Source of the DNA: Archivesica marissinica
Taxonomy: Eukaryota; Mollusca; Bivalvia; Venerida; Vesicomyidae
Direction: 5' to 3'
Length of the DNA stretch: 64,000 nucleotides
NCBI GenBank assembly: GCA_014843695.1
Contig: CM026398.1
Coordinates: forward strand, 52,057,834-52,121,833
Shown here piece by piece: positions 57,601 to 58,639 of this stretch. The position numbers were made by a program, and so were the translations under genes. The notes under the pieces are model-generated. The model was not told where the DNA came from and did not search any database. It worked only from the letters and a program-made list of their open reading frames with translations. Every line of letters begins with the position of its first letter. Position 1 is the first letter of the stretch.

Positions 57601-58591
57601 GGATACGGCTCGTCATCTGTGTAACAAACATATAAAGGTTTTCTGTAATTTGACCGATAGCCTGGGATCCAGTTTGTCGATTTTTTTACTAATTTACTTC
57701 TGGCAAAATGACATTATCTGATACTCAACAAGGCCCAATTAATGGTGTCGGTGTAAAATATATATTTATATGACTGACCAGCCAAAATATATCGACGCCT
57801 GTTCCTAGGCTATTTGACTGAGTGAGCTAGTTTTTCACCGGGTTAATGCCAGGATGCTACACACAATGAATGATAAAACAATTACATGTATATTTTGAGG
57901 GAGATATAATAGAGATGAATAATTGACATAAATTGAACAAATATGATCGAGGTCCTAGTTTGGTACAGCGCCGGTTCCAAACGGTTAACATGATTTAAGG
58001 CTACACATGTTCTAACACCTGTTACCATTACCTGCAGCCACAAATAAAACTAGAGAATATCACTCGTAGAAATGCAGACCACACAGACAGATGCAGCCAA
58101 AAACAATAACCCTTGTTCCTAAGTCAGGGTTAACAACTACTAGCATATAATGTAAGCACCATGTGTGTGTTTTACGTTTATTTATCGTCGCTACCGGTTG
58201 CCCATATGAGCGACGCCTCCTGAAGAGATTAGTCATTTTAGATTTTTGGAGGATAGTGCAATGATACAGAGAGACCATTCCAGTCTCCTCTGGTTCATTT
58301 ACGTGCACGCCGTAAAGCACCAACACGAGACCTCGGTATATCGTCCCATCTGAAAGACTTAATTTTTTTAGGGTCAGACGGAGGATCGAACCTGCGATCC
58401 CTGGATTACCAGTTCAGCATGTTACCACTGGACTACATATCCGTCTGTCTGTAAGCACCAATCCATGCTGCAGGTATATATACACTACTAATGTTTGATT
58501 CATTCATCTTACCAAATGTATATTTAAGTGTACCTTTATTTTGGTCTACAAATTTCCGCTTCATATTGTTTGTTGATTTATCTAGCACCAT
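501..58591 (-). CDS. FANCD2: FANCD2, partial gene: 31 coding exons, start codon to about two-thirds of the protein
   Basis: The joined exons encode 1,016 residues that follow vertebrate FANCD2 in order and spacing. Landmarks are [17 protein letters not shown] (exon 2), LLGIDSIQ (exon 6), [10 protein letters not shown] (exon 14), [17 protein letters not shown] (exon 17), [12 protein letters not shown] (exon 18), [11 protein letters not shown] (exons 18-19), DFQDSFVVD (exon 21) and [14 protein letters not shown] (exons 28-29). FANCD2 forms the ID2 clamp with FANCI on DNA at stalled forks and interstrand crosslinks. FANCL and UBE2T monoubiquitinate it at one lysine, which is codon 548 here (27543-27545). 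All exons have GT and AG borders and phases that agree across every junction, with no frameshift or stop. The family length is about 1,450 residues, so roughly the last 430 lie left of base 1. Introns are inflated by arrays. Identification is from memory of the family, without a database search. Confidence 0.95.
815..1060 (-). mobile_element. SINE type A, head degraded
   Basis: The body matches the other A copies (CATATGAGCG, AGGAGGCG on the reverse, the TAATTTTATTAGGGTCAGACG segment). The tRNA-like head is broken after GATCGAACC. Confidence 0.75.
1061..1708. other. Intron 30 remainder, nothing recognised
   Basis: This is AT-rich intronic sequence between the SINE and exon 30. I see no gene, array or clear element. 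Confidence 0.5.
1709..1825 (-). CDS. FANCD2: FANCD2 exon 30 (codons 935-973)
   Basis: The acceptor is GATACAG and the donor GTATGA. It encodes [20 protein letters not shown] then [19 protein letters not shown], aligned with human LLFLLEDLSQKLESMLTPP. Its acceptor region is repeated in the adjoining 36-bp array. Confidence 0.93.
1826..2102 (-). repeat. 36-bp array made of the exon 30 acceptor (about 8 sites)
   Basis: On the gene strand each unit reads through TTTCTGTTGTTTCTTATACAG. The authentic acceptor reads the same with TGATACAG. The unit therefore contains a pyrimidine tract and AG. Seven extra copies lie upstream of the real site. Splicing to the nearest one would read GAT GTA GCA GCA TAA, a stop. 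Confidence 0.9.
2581..3090 (+). repeat. 35-bp minisatellite, about 14 copies
   Basis: The unit contains GAGAGTTGTCCCTCCATGGA and TCTAGACATTCGACT. It lies in intron 29. I found no exon sequence in the unit. Confidence 0.9.
3163..3420 (+). mobile_element. SINE type E, tRNA-derived
   Basis: The tRNA-like head GTGGCCCAGTGGTTAAGGCG is followed by an anticodon-like arm and a B-box GGTTCGAATC. A non-tRNA body of about 180 bp follows. It is read as a SINE rather than a tRNA gene because no acceptor stem closes. Confidence 0.6.
3540..3621 (-). CDS. FANCD2: FANCD2 exon 29 (codons 907-934)
   Basis: The acceptor is TCTGCAG and the donor GTATTT. It encodes [20 protein letters not shown] then DSDNNTK, matching human [22 protein letters not shown]. 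Confidence 0.95.
3700..3945 (-). mobile_element. SINE type D, 13-bp target duplication
   Basis: The tRNA-like head on the minus strand starts CCGCCTCCGTGGTCGAGTGG, with a body and a TATGTTATAT tail to the left. Flanks AAGATCGGAATGA and AAGATTGGAATGA form the target-site duplication. Confidence 0.85.
4290..4387 (-). CDS. FANCD2: FANCD2 exon 28 (codons 875-907)
   Basis: The acceptor is TTTCAG and the donor GTATAT. It encodes [20 protein letters not shown] then [12 protein letters not shown], aligned with human EKTSLLLHNSHAFF. It ends AG, which joins exon 29 to give Arg. Confidence 0.9.
4388..4812. other. Intron 27, unique part with a transposon remnant
   Basis: 4535-4640 carries CAGTCAAACCTACCTTAAGC and repeated GGTGGCTGCTTAA, fragments also seen at 12550-12650 and 44240-44290. 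They look like terminal pieces of a DNA transposon. Nothing coding is seen. Confidence 0.4.
4813..12246 (-). repeat. 38-bp array of exon 27 end plus 5' splice site, about 195 copies
   Basis: On the gene strand each unit reads AACTAAACAATACAACGATG then GTAAGTCAAGAA. The first 20 bases equal the end of exon 27 and the next six are its donor. Exon-proximal units (11690-12246) read AATTAAACAATACAACGATG and GTAAGTGAAGGACTTCAC, closest to the real border, so the array seems to have grown from the exon outward. Only a few copies lose the GT (such as TTATCATC on the plus strand near 5335). Large internal duplications of 50 and 54 units are visible. Confidence 0.97.
12247..12334 (-). CDS. FANCD2: FANCD2 exon 27 (codons 845-874)
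   Basis: The acceptor is TCTACAG and the donor GTAAGT. It encodes [20 protein letters not shown] then STQLNNTTM, a charged linker like the human KRKQKTDGSKTSSSD region. A second AG eleven bases inside the exon is an alternative acceptor. Its last 20 bases and donor are the repeat seed of the 7.4-kb array that follows. Confidence 0.88.
12660..12832 (-). mobile_element. SINE type A, truncated body, intact head
   Basis: The minus-strand head has AGTCCAGTGGTAACACGCTG, a GGT anticodon-like loop and a B-box. Part of the 3' body is lost. Confidence 0.75.
12905..13026 (+). repeat. Two identical 61-bp tandem copies
   Basis: The copies at 12905 and 12966 appear identical. Each contains the inverted repeat TTGGCTCATAGCCAA and a second one, GCCCAT...ATGGGC, so each could form two small hairpins. 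It lies in intron 26. Confidence 0.85.
13133..13250 (-). CDS. FANCD2: FANCD2 exon 26 (codons 806-845)
   Basis: The acceptor is TATTCAG and the donor GTAAAT. It encodes [20 protein letters not shown] then a basic tail [11 protein letters not shown], aligned with human [20 protein letters not shown]. It begins the long disordered linker. Confidence 0.93.
13300..13500 (+). mobile_element. SINE type C, shortened head
   Basis: The head CTGTCCGATTAGTGCAGTGG is followed by the GGTTCGATCCTCGGACCGGG box and the GGTTTCCTCCCACATGAATG body. Part of the anticodon arm is missing. Confidence 0.75.
13590..13848 (-). mobile_element. SINE type D
   Basis: A full-length type D copy with minus-strand head. CCAACCTGTCTGA occurs on both sides as the target duplication. 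Confidence 0.85.
13985..14170 (+). mobile_element. Possible SINE type F
   Basis: A tRNA-like start, GCGGCTGAGTGGTTATGG, is followed by a body ending in TTTCGGGTCTTCATCC. It is a single copy here, so this is a weak call. Confidence 0.4.
14255..15493 (+). repeat. 19-bp array, about 65 copies, each with GAATATTC
   Basis: The unit is GGGTAGTAGAATATTCCNC. Variation is concentrated in the two bases before GGG (GC, CC, GT, TC). It lies in intron 25. GAATATTC is a palindrome and matches the paired half-sites of a heat-shock element (GAAnnTTC). Confidence 0.95.
15632..15957 (-). repeat. 34-bp array with 22-bp short units, about 11 copies
   Basis: The unit reads GGGTTGCACAGGGTGAGGT plus TGATAGGGTGATATT. 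It starts about 20 bases inside intron 25 from the exon 25 donor. It contains no exon sequence. Confidence 0.9.
15976..16084 (-). CDS. FANCD2: FANCD2 exon 25 (codons 770-806)
   Basis: The acceptor is TGCACAG and the donor GTAATA. It encodes [20 protein letters not shown] then [16 protein letters not shown], matching human [23 protein letters not shown]. Confidence 0.95.
16117..16615 (+). repeat. Pair of about 105-bp direct repeats flanking a SINE
   Basis: 16117-16229 and 16509-16615 share AAAATGATGGACTTTATTTA through CATTTACAACATATAGCGGC with several mismatches. The type A SINE fills the gap exactly. Confidence 0.85.
16230..16508 (+). mobile_element. SINE type A, full length
   Basis: The head is ATCTGTAGTCCAGTGGTAAC with stem-loop CTGGACTGGTAATCCAG (GGT in the anticodon position, tRNA-Thr-like) and B-box GGTTCGATCC. 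The body ends AATAAACGTAAAACACAC. It lies in intron 24. Confidence 0.88.
16737..16975 (+). mobile_element. SINE type B, full length
   Basis: The head is GATAGCGCAGTGGATGTGCG with B-box GTTCGAGCCCCGCTGGA. The body contains AGGCATTTAAATTCCACG and AGGAATGAGGTCTCGAGAG. Confidence 0.85.
16984..17018 (-). repeat. Stray copy of the exon 24 donor edge
   Basis: The plus strand carries CTACATACCTCTATACACCA followed by GTTGATAC, identical to the exon 24 end and donor at 17305-17335. The copies are separated by a type C SINE. Confidence 0.85.
17043..17288 (+). mobile_element. SINE type C, full length
   Basis: The head is GTCCGATTAGCGCAGTGGTT with B-box GGGTTCGATCCTCGGACCGG. The body contains GTTTCCTCCCACATGAATGA, with an A-rich tail. 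It sits between two copies of the exon 24 donor edge. Confidence 0.87.
17313..17428 (-). CDS. FANCD2: FANCD2 exon 24 (codons 731-769)
   Basis: The acceptor is ATTGTAG and the donor GTATGT. It encodes [20 protein letters not shown] and [18 protein letters not shown], aligned with human [23 protein letters not shown] and SLIFLTLNWF. Its acceptor plus the first 17 exon bases are amplified about 26 times upstream, and its donor edge has one extra copy at 16984-17018. Confidence 0.94.
17429..18309 (-). repeat. 34-bp array of exon 24 acceptor plus exon start, about 26 copies
   Basis: On the gene strand the unit reads TGTATATATTGTAG then GATGCCCCGTGTATTTA. The first part is the exon 24 acceptor and the second is its first 17 bases. 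The copy touching exon 24 is the authentic one. Splicing to the next upstream copy gives a TAG after about 11 codons. Confidence 0.96.
18542..18647 (-). pseudogene. FANCD2: Duplicated exon 23 body with second donor
   Basis: A 101-bp tandem copy of exon 23 from GACTGACC to its GTAAGT, with only a few differences (such as CCAAATGG for CAACATGG). It lacks the TTTCAG acceptor. The copy would be read only by skipping the first donor, and then in a frame that begins with TGA. Confidence 0.9.
18648..18748 (-). CDS. FANCD2: FANCD2 exon 23 (codons 697-731)
   Basis: The acceptor is TTTCAG and the donor GTAAGT. It encodes [20 protein letters not shown] then [13 protein letters not shown], matching human [22 protein letters not shown]. 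Immediately downstream lies a near-identical 101-bp copy of the exon body with its own donor at 18546 but no proper acceptor. The upstream donor must be used because the join between copies reads GGT AAG TGA, a stop. Confidence 0.94.
18908..19090 (-). mobile_element. SINE type C, truncated head
   Basis: The tail and body match (AAACTTTATTTATTTTACAA, then GGGAGGAAACCGGAGAAAAC). It ends before the tRNA B-box. Confidence 0.75.
19218..19452 (+). mobile_element. SINE type B nested in the flank of a type D
   Basis: A full-length type B flanked by AAGGTTATGTTA (about 19203 and 19454). Confidence 0.85.
19470..19729 (-). mobile_element. SINE type D
   Basis: A full-length D with minus-strand head. 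Its target duplication CAAGTTCAAGGT is at about 19198 and 19733, so the B element lies inside the duplicated flank. Confidence 0.82.
19899..20030 (-). CDS. FANCD2: FANCD2 exon 22 (codons 653-697)
   Basis: The acceptor is TTTCAG and the donor GTTTGT. It encodes [20 protein letters not shown] then [15 protein letters not shown], matching human [25 protein letters not shown]. Confidence 0.94.
20086..20965 (+). repeat. 30-bp array, about 29 copies
   Basis: The unit is AATAACATATCTGACCATTC plus TACCGATTGC. It ends about 55 bases upstream of the exon 22 acceptor. It contains no exon sequence. Long open frames here are repeat translations. Confidence 0.95.
21287..21508. mobile_element. TTAA-type MITE, 222 bp, with internal hairpin
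   Basis: TTAA flanks at 21283-21286 and 21509-21512. Its ends are CCCTTTCAACACCA and, inverted, CCCATTTAACACCA. An internal stem pairs CAAAAAGTGTAGATCC with GGATCTGCACTTTTTG. Confidence 0.75.
21793..21869 (-). CDS. FANCD2: FANCD2 exon 21 (codons 628-653)
   Basis: The acceptor is ATTACAG and the donor GTATGT. It encodes [20 protein letters not shown] then DDMPT, matching human EWVGHTICNDFQDAFVVD. Confidence 0.95.
21945..25765 (-). repeat. 26-bp array, about 145 copies
   Basis: The plus-strand unit is CAATACATCTTTCCCTGAAC plus CACAGA, with CAACAA, TAACAA and CATACA variants. It fills intron 20. All three minus-strand frames are free of stops, which yields spurious frames of up to 738 residues. 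Units become more degenerate toward 25.7 kb. Confidence 0.96.
25818..26001 (-). CDS. FANCD2: FANCD2 exon 20 (codons 566-627)
   Basis: The acceptor is ATACTAAG and the donor GTACAT. This is the longest exon (184 nt). It encodes [20 protein letters not shown] and [20 protein letters not shown], matching human QVTSLLQLVHSCSEQSP and ALYYDEFANLIQ. The acceptor has a T-rich but imperfect pyrimidine tract. Confidence 0.95.
26041..26790 (+). repeat. 99-bp and 84-bp units, 8 copies
   Basis: Copies begin near GCAGTAGGCAATGAGTGAAT at 26127, 26226, 26325, 26409, 26508, 26607 and 26691. Spacings are 99, 99, 84, 99, 99 and 84, the difference being the 15-bp CAGTAGACTCTACAA stretch. It lies in intron 19. 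Confidence 0.93.
27022..27308 (+). repeat. 60-bp array with 48-bp variants, 5 copies
   Basis: Units contain AACCTTGAGAAAGGTGGGTT and ACGTCGGTACAACTG. Spacings are 60, 60, 48 and 60. It lies in intron 19. Confidence 0.88.
27490..27549 (-). CDS. FANCD2: FANCD2 exon 19 with ubiquitin-acceptor lysine (codons 546-566)
   Basis: The acceptor is TTCACAG and the donor GTTAGT. With the split codon it reads [14 protein letters not shown], matching human KYKLIGIIGAV. The second lysine (AAG at 27545-27543, codon 548) corresponds to human Lys561, the FANCL/UBE2T monoubiquitination site in established literature. The site is intact. Confidence 0.96.
   Translation of the reverse strand: MQEDGCNWSCDDCQLYRTK
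27599..27935 (+). repeat. 42-bp array, 8 copies
   Basis: The unit is TGCAGTCAATAATAGAGATG plus CTACAGTATTTATCACAAACTA. It lies in intron 18, about 50 bases upstream of the exon 19 acceptor. Confidence 0.94.
28070..28452 (-). repeat. 35-bp array starting at the exon 18 donor, about 11 copies
   Basis: The plus-strand unit is GACATCTCTAGTTATGAACA plus AGACTAACTATATAC. The first intron bases after GTGAGT (AGTTAATCTTATTCATAACT) are already a diverged unit, so the array begins inside the donor region. Confidence 0.9.
28459..28508 (-). CDS. FANCD2: FANCD2 exon 18 (codons 530-546)
   Basis: The acceptor is TTCCAG and the donor GTGAGT. It encodes [16 protein letters not shown] and ends with AA, which joins the first base of exon 19 to give Lys. 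Human has DDMHLVIRKQLS here. An imperfect copy of its acceptor edge lies upstream at about 28776-28812. Confidence 0.96.
28545..28768 (-). mobile_element. SINE type B between two copies of the exon 18 acceptor edge
   Basis: A full-length B with minus-strand head. Sequence to the right (28776-28812) repeats ACAATATGTAAATCATCCTG from the exon 18 start. Confidence 0.87.
28776..28812 (-). repeat. Stray copy of the exon 18 acceptor edge
   Basis: The gene strand reads TTTGATTCCAG then GATGATTTACATATTGTT, matching exon 18 and its acceptor with about two changes. Confidence 0.85.
29036..29300 (-). mobile_element. SINE type D
   Basis: A full-length D with minus-strand head and target duplication ACGATGTCTTCATAT on both sides. 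Confidence 0.87.
29353..29588 (-). mobile_element. SINE type C
   Basis: The body (GGTCATTCGTGTTGGAGGAA) and a decayed head ending TGCTAACCACTGCACGAATA are adjacent to the exon 17 donor. Confidence 0.8.
29606..29713 (-). CDS. FANCD2: FANCD2 exon 17 (codons 494-529)
   Basis: The acceptor is TTGACAG and the donor GTATTC. It encodes [20 protein letters not shown] then [10 protein letters not shown], matching human [26 protein letters not shown]. This is one of the most conserved stretches seen. Confidence 0.97.
29745..29925 (-). mobile_element. SINE type C, tail truncated
   Basis: The head is intact on the minus strand (CTGTCCGATTAGCGCAGTGG). The body stops soon after GGCGCGGATGAAAG. Confidence 0.82.
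30086..30217. mobile_element. Small MITE, about 130 bp
   Basis: Left end TATTAGGTTACTATTTTGAT and the right end, inverted, TATTAGGTTACTGTTGTGAT give terminal repeats of about 24 bp with two mismatches. The preceding 29960-30075 resembles a transposon end fragment. Confidence 0.6.
30372..30608. mobile_element. TTAA-type MITE (piggyBac-like), 237 bp
   Basis: TTAA at 30368-30371 and 30609-30612. Perfect ends CCCTTTGC and GCAAAGGG, with subterminal inverted AAAATCACTTTTGTAAACAA. A half copy of this family lies at about 46782-46842. Confidence 0.85.
30755..31630 (+). repeat. 53-bp array, about 16 copies
   Basis: The unit has GAATGCAGCATGTATTTGTG and AATAATACAATAGTTTGTAC. It is very uniform in the middle and diverged at the left edge. 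It lies in intron 16. Confidence 0.95.
32022..32153 (-). CDS. FANCD2: FANCD2 exon 16 (codons 450-493)
   Basis: The acceptor is TTTACAG and the donor GTGAGT. It encodes [20 protein letters not shown] and [10 protein letters not shown], matching human [29 protein letters not shown]. Confidence 0.95.
32219..35918 (-). repeat. 81-bp array with exon 15 end and donor, about 45 copies
   Basis: The array fills intron 15. On the gene strand the unit includes CTCATCAACAG then GTAGGAGTTTACT, while exon 15 ends ATCATCAACAG then GTAATAGTTTACT. A second donor-like CAACCAGGTACAA is also in each unit. 60-bp short units at about 33325 and 34765 mark an internal duplication of 1,599 bp (20 units). Long frames on both strands are repeat translations. 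Confidence 0.96.
35919..36053 (-). CDS. FANCD2: FANCD2 exon 15 (codons 405-449)
   Basis: The acceptor is GCTTCAG and the donor GTAATA. It encodes [20 protein letters not shown] and later [19 protein letters not shown], aligned with human FGSLLYKYAFKFFDTYCQQ. The last ten bases and the donor are part of the 81-bp repeat that fills the next intron. Confidence 0.95.
36185..36570 (+). repeat. 33-bp array, about 12 copies
   Basis: The unit is AAAGGTTTAGAGACAGACGT plus TATGGTCAACATT. It lies in intron 14. 33 is a multiple of three, so an 11-residue frame appears on both strands, but it is intronic. Confidence 0.92.
36741..36914 (-). CDS. FANCD2: FANCD2 exon 14 (codons 347-404)
   Basis: The acceptor is TGTACAG and the donor GTAACT. 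It has 58 codons including [20 protein letters not shown] and [14 protein letters not shown]. These match human HKVFDLVMLFIIYS and DRVLRNKIRSGC. Confidence 0.96.
37226..37483 (-). mobile_element. SINE type D
   Basis: A full-length D with GCCATAACAATGT on both sides. Confidence 0.87.
37595..37650 (-). pseudogene. FANCD2: Old degenerate copy of exon 13 3' end
   Basis: The gene strand reads GGTTCCAAAGACATGCGGGT followed by GGTTCTCTCATAAACGTATG. Compare the exon 13 end GGTTCCAGAGACATGTGGGC and GATGCTCTGATAAAGGTATG. Confidence 0.75.
37720..38750 (-). repeat. 32-bp array derived from exon 13, about 32 copies
   Basis: The gene-strand unit contains ATCTGCTGATTGGTTCTACA, a diverged form of exon 13 AATCTGCTGTTAGGTTCCAG. 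Two subtypes alternate in blocks (CTAACC/CTATCC, TAGAA/TGGAA). Confidence 0.88.
38960..39490 (-). repeat. 31/32-bp array derived from exon 13, about 16 copies
   Basis: The gene-strand unit contains GTCTGCTGTTAGGTTCCACA. Seventeen bases (TCTGCTGTTAGGTTCCA) are identical to the inside of exon 13. Confidence 0.9.
39618..39672 (-). pseudogene. FANCD2: Recent copy of exon 13 3' end and donor
   Basis: The gene strand reads CTGCTATTAGGTTCCAGAGA through CATGTGGGCGATGCTCTGAT and AAAAGTATGTTG, almost identical to exon 13 (39704-39740). The last exon base before GT is A instead of G. Confidence 0.88.
39704..39806 (-). CDS. FANCD2: FANCD2 exon 13 (codons 312-346)
   Basis: The acceptor is CTTGTAG and the donor GTATGT. 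It encodes [20 protein letters not shown] then [14 protein letters not shown], matching human [22 protein letters not shown]. A 20-base internal segment of this exon recurs in both following 32-bp arrays, and its 3' end is copied at 39620 and 37605. Confidence 0.93.
39850..40260. other. Intron 12 segment, nothing recognised
   Basis: AT-rich, without arrays or clear elements. Confidence 0.5.
40268..40628 (+). repeat. 72-bp array, 5 copies
   Basis: Units contain TGTCAACCATTCCTAGATTC and CTCTCACTCCAACATTGGAC. They are nearly identical, so recent. It lies in intron 12. Confidence 0.94.
40808..41068 (-). mobile_element. SINE type A
   Basis: The minus-strand head and body carry an internal deletion in the middle. 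TTCTTGAAAGTGT occurs on both sides. Confidence 0.85.
41090..41442. other. Intron 12 segment, nothing recognised
   Basis: AT-rich, with a short TA run near 41105. Confidence 0.5.
41443..41519 (-). CDS. FANCD2: FANCD2 exon 12 (codons 287-312)
   Basis: The acceptor is CTTACAG and the donor GTATTT. It encodes [20 protein letters not shown] plus CNKRK, aligned with human VISELREKLDL and a basic linker. The exact donor is less certain because this linker is poorly conserved, but exit phase 2 fits exon 13. Confidence 0.82.
41730..41927 (+). mobile_element. SINE type D, 5' truncated
   Basis: A plus-strand copy that begins inside the B-box (GGGTTCGAACCCCGCTCAGG) and ends with AACAT repeats. ACAATAACATACA flanks both ends. 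Confidence 0.87.
41930..42580. other. Intron 11 segment, possible old element
   Basis: 42340-42420 (TTAGACGACAAATAAATGAT) resembles 51838-51900, so both may be remnants of one repeat. No gene is seen. Confidence 0.35.
42585..43980 (+). repeat. 20-bp G-rich array, about 70 copies
   Basis: Two unit types alternate: GGTCAAGCACAGGCTTTTGG and GATTAAGCACAGGCTTTTGG, with runs of 4-6 G on the plus strand. The left 250 bp has only the first type, and the rest is mostly a 40-bp dimer. It lies in intron 11. No exon sequence. Confidence 0.95.
44013..44205 (+). mobile_element. SINE type B with head deletion
   Basis: The head GATAGCGCAGTGGTAGCGTA is present but the B-box is lost. The body is intact from TTTAAATTCCACATTGCC. 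Confidence 0.82.
44391..44495 (-). CDS. FANCD2: FANCD2 exon 11 (codons 252-286)
   Basis: The acceptor is TTTACAG and the donor GTGAGA. It encodes 35 whole codons with [20 protein letters not shown], matching human [20 protein letters not shown]. Confidence 0.95.
44529..45467. mobile_element. Pogo/Tc1-like non-autonomous DNA transposon, 939 bp
   Basis: TA flanks at 44527-44528 and 45468-45469. Left end CAGTCGAACTTCGTTGCCTC, and the right end inverted CAGTCGAACTTTGTTGCCTC, give terminal repeats of about 30 bp with few mismatches. No transposase frame is present. It sits in intron 10. Confidence 0.75.
45635..45745 (-). mobile_element. SINE type C, fragment
   Basis: Matches the C body (ATTCCCGTGTGAGGAAACTG, then CCCACATGTCAGATCTGGCG). 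The head is lost. Confidence 0.65.
45822..45892 (-). pseudogene. FANCD2: Decayed copy of the exon 10 3' half and donor
   Basis: The gene strand reads CTGACAGTCACCTTATTAAA through GCTGACTGAGGTTTGTTG. Exon 10 has CTGACAGTGACCATATTAGA and ends CTCACCGAGGTTTGTTA. Two in-frame stops (TGA) are present. Confidence 0.8.
45961..46563 (-). repeat. 40-bp array of exon 10 end plus donor, about 15 copies
   Basis: The gene-strand unit contains AATCTAATACTGACTCCTGG then GTTACTCACCGAGGTTTGTT: 33 exon bases followed by the intron start. The array abuts exon 10. Reading past the real donor gives GTT TGT TAA, a stop. Confidence 0.96.
46564..46651 (-). CDS. FANCD2: FANCD2 exon 10 (codons 222-251)
   Basis: The acceptor is TTTGCAG and the donor GTTTGT. 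It encodes [20 protein letters not shown] followed by ILTPGLLTE, matching human [20 protein letters not shown]. Its last 33 bases plus the donor are repeated about 15 times in the following intron. Confidence 0.94.
46660..47450. other. Intron 9, mostly unassigned, with repeat fragments
   Basis: 46782-46842 is the left half of the CCC-ended MITE seen at 30372 (TTAACCC... GTCACTTTTGCAAACA). 46845-46975 is a GC-richer element-like stretch of unknown family. 47336-47363 is a TTAG tetranucleotide run. Confidence 0.5.
47459..47583 (-). CDS. FANCD2: FANCD2 exon 9 (codons 181-222)
   Basis: The acceptor is TGCACAG and the donor GTAGGA. It encodes [20 protein letters not shown] then [14 protein letters not shown]. 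This matches the human segment [30 protein letters not shown]. Confidence 0.94.
47590..48140. other. Intron 8 3' part, nothing recognised
   Basis: AT-rich, with some similarity around 47700-47770 to 56990-57060. Confidence 0.4.
48150..51029 (-). repeat. 65-bp array of exon 8 end plus donor, about 45 copies
   Basis: The gene-strand unit reads TTGACCACATAGTCAGCAGC AAG then GTTTGTGTGTATTTATGAAT. The first 23 bases equal the end of exon 8 and the rest is its donor and early intron. Subtypes differ at GTGAAACAC/GTCAAACAC and CCGAC/CTGAC and are arranged in blocks. Reading past the real donor meets TGA after five codons. Confidence 0.97.
51030..51101 (-). CDS. FANCD2: FANCD2 exon 8 (codons 157-180)
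   Basis: It encodes [14 protein letters not shown] then [10 protein letters not shown], aligned with human [20 protein letters not shown]. The donor is GTTTGT. The acceptor GAGCAG at 51102 is chosen because it restores phase 0 with exon 7 and gives the family spacing. A better-looking TTTTGTAG lies 19 bases upstream but would be out of phase. The last 23 bases plus the donor are the seed of the adjacent 65-bp array. Confidence 0.88.
51121..52225. other. Intron 7, no gene seen
   Basis: AT-rich. Open frames at 51121-51429 and 51906-52124 show no recognisable domain and overlap a repeat-like stretch shared with 42340. Confidence 0.45.
52229..52458 (+). mobile_element. SINE type B
   Basis: Full length: GTGATAGCTCAGTGGTATCG head, B-box GACTTCGAGCCCCGCTGGA, and complete body. 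TACATATAT lies on both sides. Confidence 0.87.
52547..52603 (-). CDS. FANCD2: FANCD2 exon 7 (codons 138-156)
   Basis: The acceptor is GTTGCAG and the donor GTACGT. It encodes [19 protein letters not shown], aligned with human PAIIKTLFEKLPEYFFEN. It is 19 full codons, phase 0 at both ends. Confidence 0.9.
52648..52780 (+). mobile_element. SINE type G, tRNA-derived
   Basis: The head GGCATCCGTGGTAGAGCGTC has a TGG anticodon-like loop and B-box GGGTTCGATACTCGGTC. A short body follows. It is shorter than the other types. Confidence 0.55.
53011..53071 (-). CDS. FANCD2: FANCD2 exon 6 (codons 117-137)
   Basis: The acceptor is ATTCAG and the donor GTATGA. It encodes [20 protein letters not shown], very close to human GASYSKSLIKLLLGIDILQ. 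Confidence 0.93.
53080..53460 (-). repeat. Dispersed repeat, also at 63480-63700
   Basis: GCAAATGGGTTGGGCCACAA here and GCAAATGGGTTGGGCAACAA at 63591 lie in the same context, each followed by a homopolymer G or C run. Family unknown. Confidence 0.5.
53464..54155 (+). mobile_element. SINE type A interrupted by a MITE
   Basis: The tRNA head is split: GATCTGTAGTCCAGTGGTTAA ends at 53488, and AACATGGACTGGTAATCCAG resumes at 54098. The SINE body after the B-box is short. Confidence 0.82.
53489..54095. mobile_element. TTAA-type MITE, 607 bp, inserted in a SINE
   Basis: Ends AGCAGCATTACATC and, inverted, AGCAGCATTACATC are perfect for 14 bp. TTAA flanks on both sides (53485-53488, 54096-54099) match the uninterrupted SINE target. 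Two internal copies of CGCACTTGTTTACA or similar lie near 53670-53720. Confidence 0.88.
54302..54349 (-). CDS. FANCD2: FANCD2 exon 5 (codons 101-117)
   Basis: The acceptor is TTCCAG and the donor GTACTG. This 48-nt exon encodes [16 protein letters not shown], aligned with human SFRNCLLSCERLQDEE. Phases 2 in and 2 out fit both neighbours. Confidence 0.87.
54566..55105 (+). repeat. 17-bp array, about 32 copies
   Basis: The unit is CCAACTGCCAACAAAGN. It lies in intron 4. The gene strand reads TTTGTTGGCAG per unit, which is weakly acceptor-like. No exon sequence. Confidence 0.95.
55125..55750. other. Intron 4, nothing recognised
   Basis: AT-rich single-copy-looking sequence. Confidence 0.5.
55759..55811 (-). 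CDS. FANCD2: FANCD2 exon 4 (codons 84-101)
   Basis: The acceptor is CTTTAG and the donor GTATTT. It encodes [17 protein letters not shown], matching human IIEEFVSGLESYIEDED. It ends in phase 2. Confidence 0.9.
55854..56116 (-). mobile_element. SINE type D
   Basis: A full-length D in intron 3. GTTAACAAG followed by T or C TTG lies on both sides. Confidence 0.87.
56407..56655 (-). mobile_element. SINE type C
   Basis: Full length: minus-strand head CTGTCCGATTAGCTCAGTGG and complete body, close to the exon 3 donor. Confidence 0.87.
56705..56766 (-). CDS. FANCD2: FANCD2 exon 3 (to codon 83)
   Basis: The acceptor is TTTCAG and the donor GTAAGA. It encodes [20 protein letters not shown], which aligns with the human segment around VDQIAFQKKLFQTLRRH. 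Entry phase 1 agrees with exon 2 and exit is phase 0. Confidence 0.9.
56775..57400. other. Intron 2, no gene seen
   Basis: 57300-57345 (TTTTGGAATTTTGCTATTAA) matches 45543-45565, so part is an unclassified dispersed repeat. Confidence 0.4.
57406..57534 (-). CDS. FANCD2: FANCD2 exon 2 (codons 20-62)
   Basis: The acceptor is ATTCAG and the donor GTAAGT. It encodes a basic-then-acidic linker ([14 protein letters not shown]) followed by [17 protein letters not shown]. The latter aligns with the human segment SIFVKLLKISGIILKTG, the start of the folded N-terminal solenoid. Confidence 0.92.
57540..58160. other. Intron 1, nothing recognised
   Basis: AT-rich, without arrays or coding potential. Confidence 0.5.
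58163..58447 (-). mobile_element. SINE type A
   Basis: Full length with minus-strand head. TGTAAGCACCA lies on both sides. Confidence 0.87.
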
Positions 58592-58606
58592 TTTATTATC
58601 AAGAAC
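58534..58606 (-). CDS. FANCD2: FANCD2 exon 1 (first coding exon; codons 1-19)
   Basis: Acceptor TTACAG ends at 58607, so a non-coding exon should lie upstream. The first 15 bases are 5' UTR. The ATG at 58591-58589 has A at -3 and G at +4. It encodes [19 protein letters not shown] and ends in phase 1 before GTACAC. Residues KRK begin a basic patch that continues in exon 2 and may be a nuclear localisation signal. The 15 bases before the ATG contain no in-frame stop, so an earlier start in an unseen exon cannot be excluded. Confidence 0.8.
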
Positions 58607-58639
58607 CTGTAATATAAAGATTCAATAAAAATATTCTTG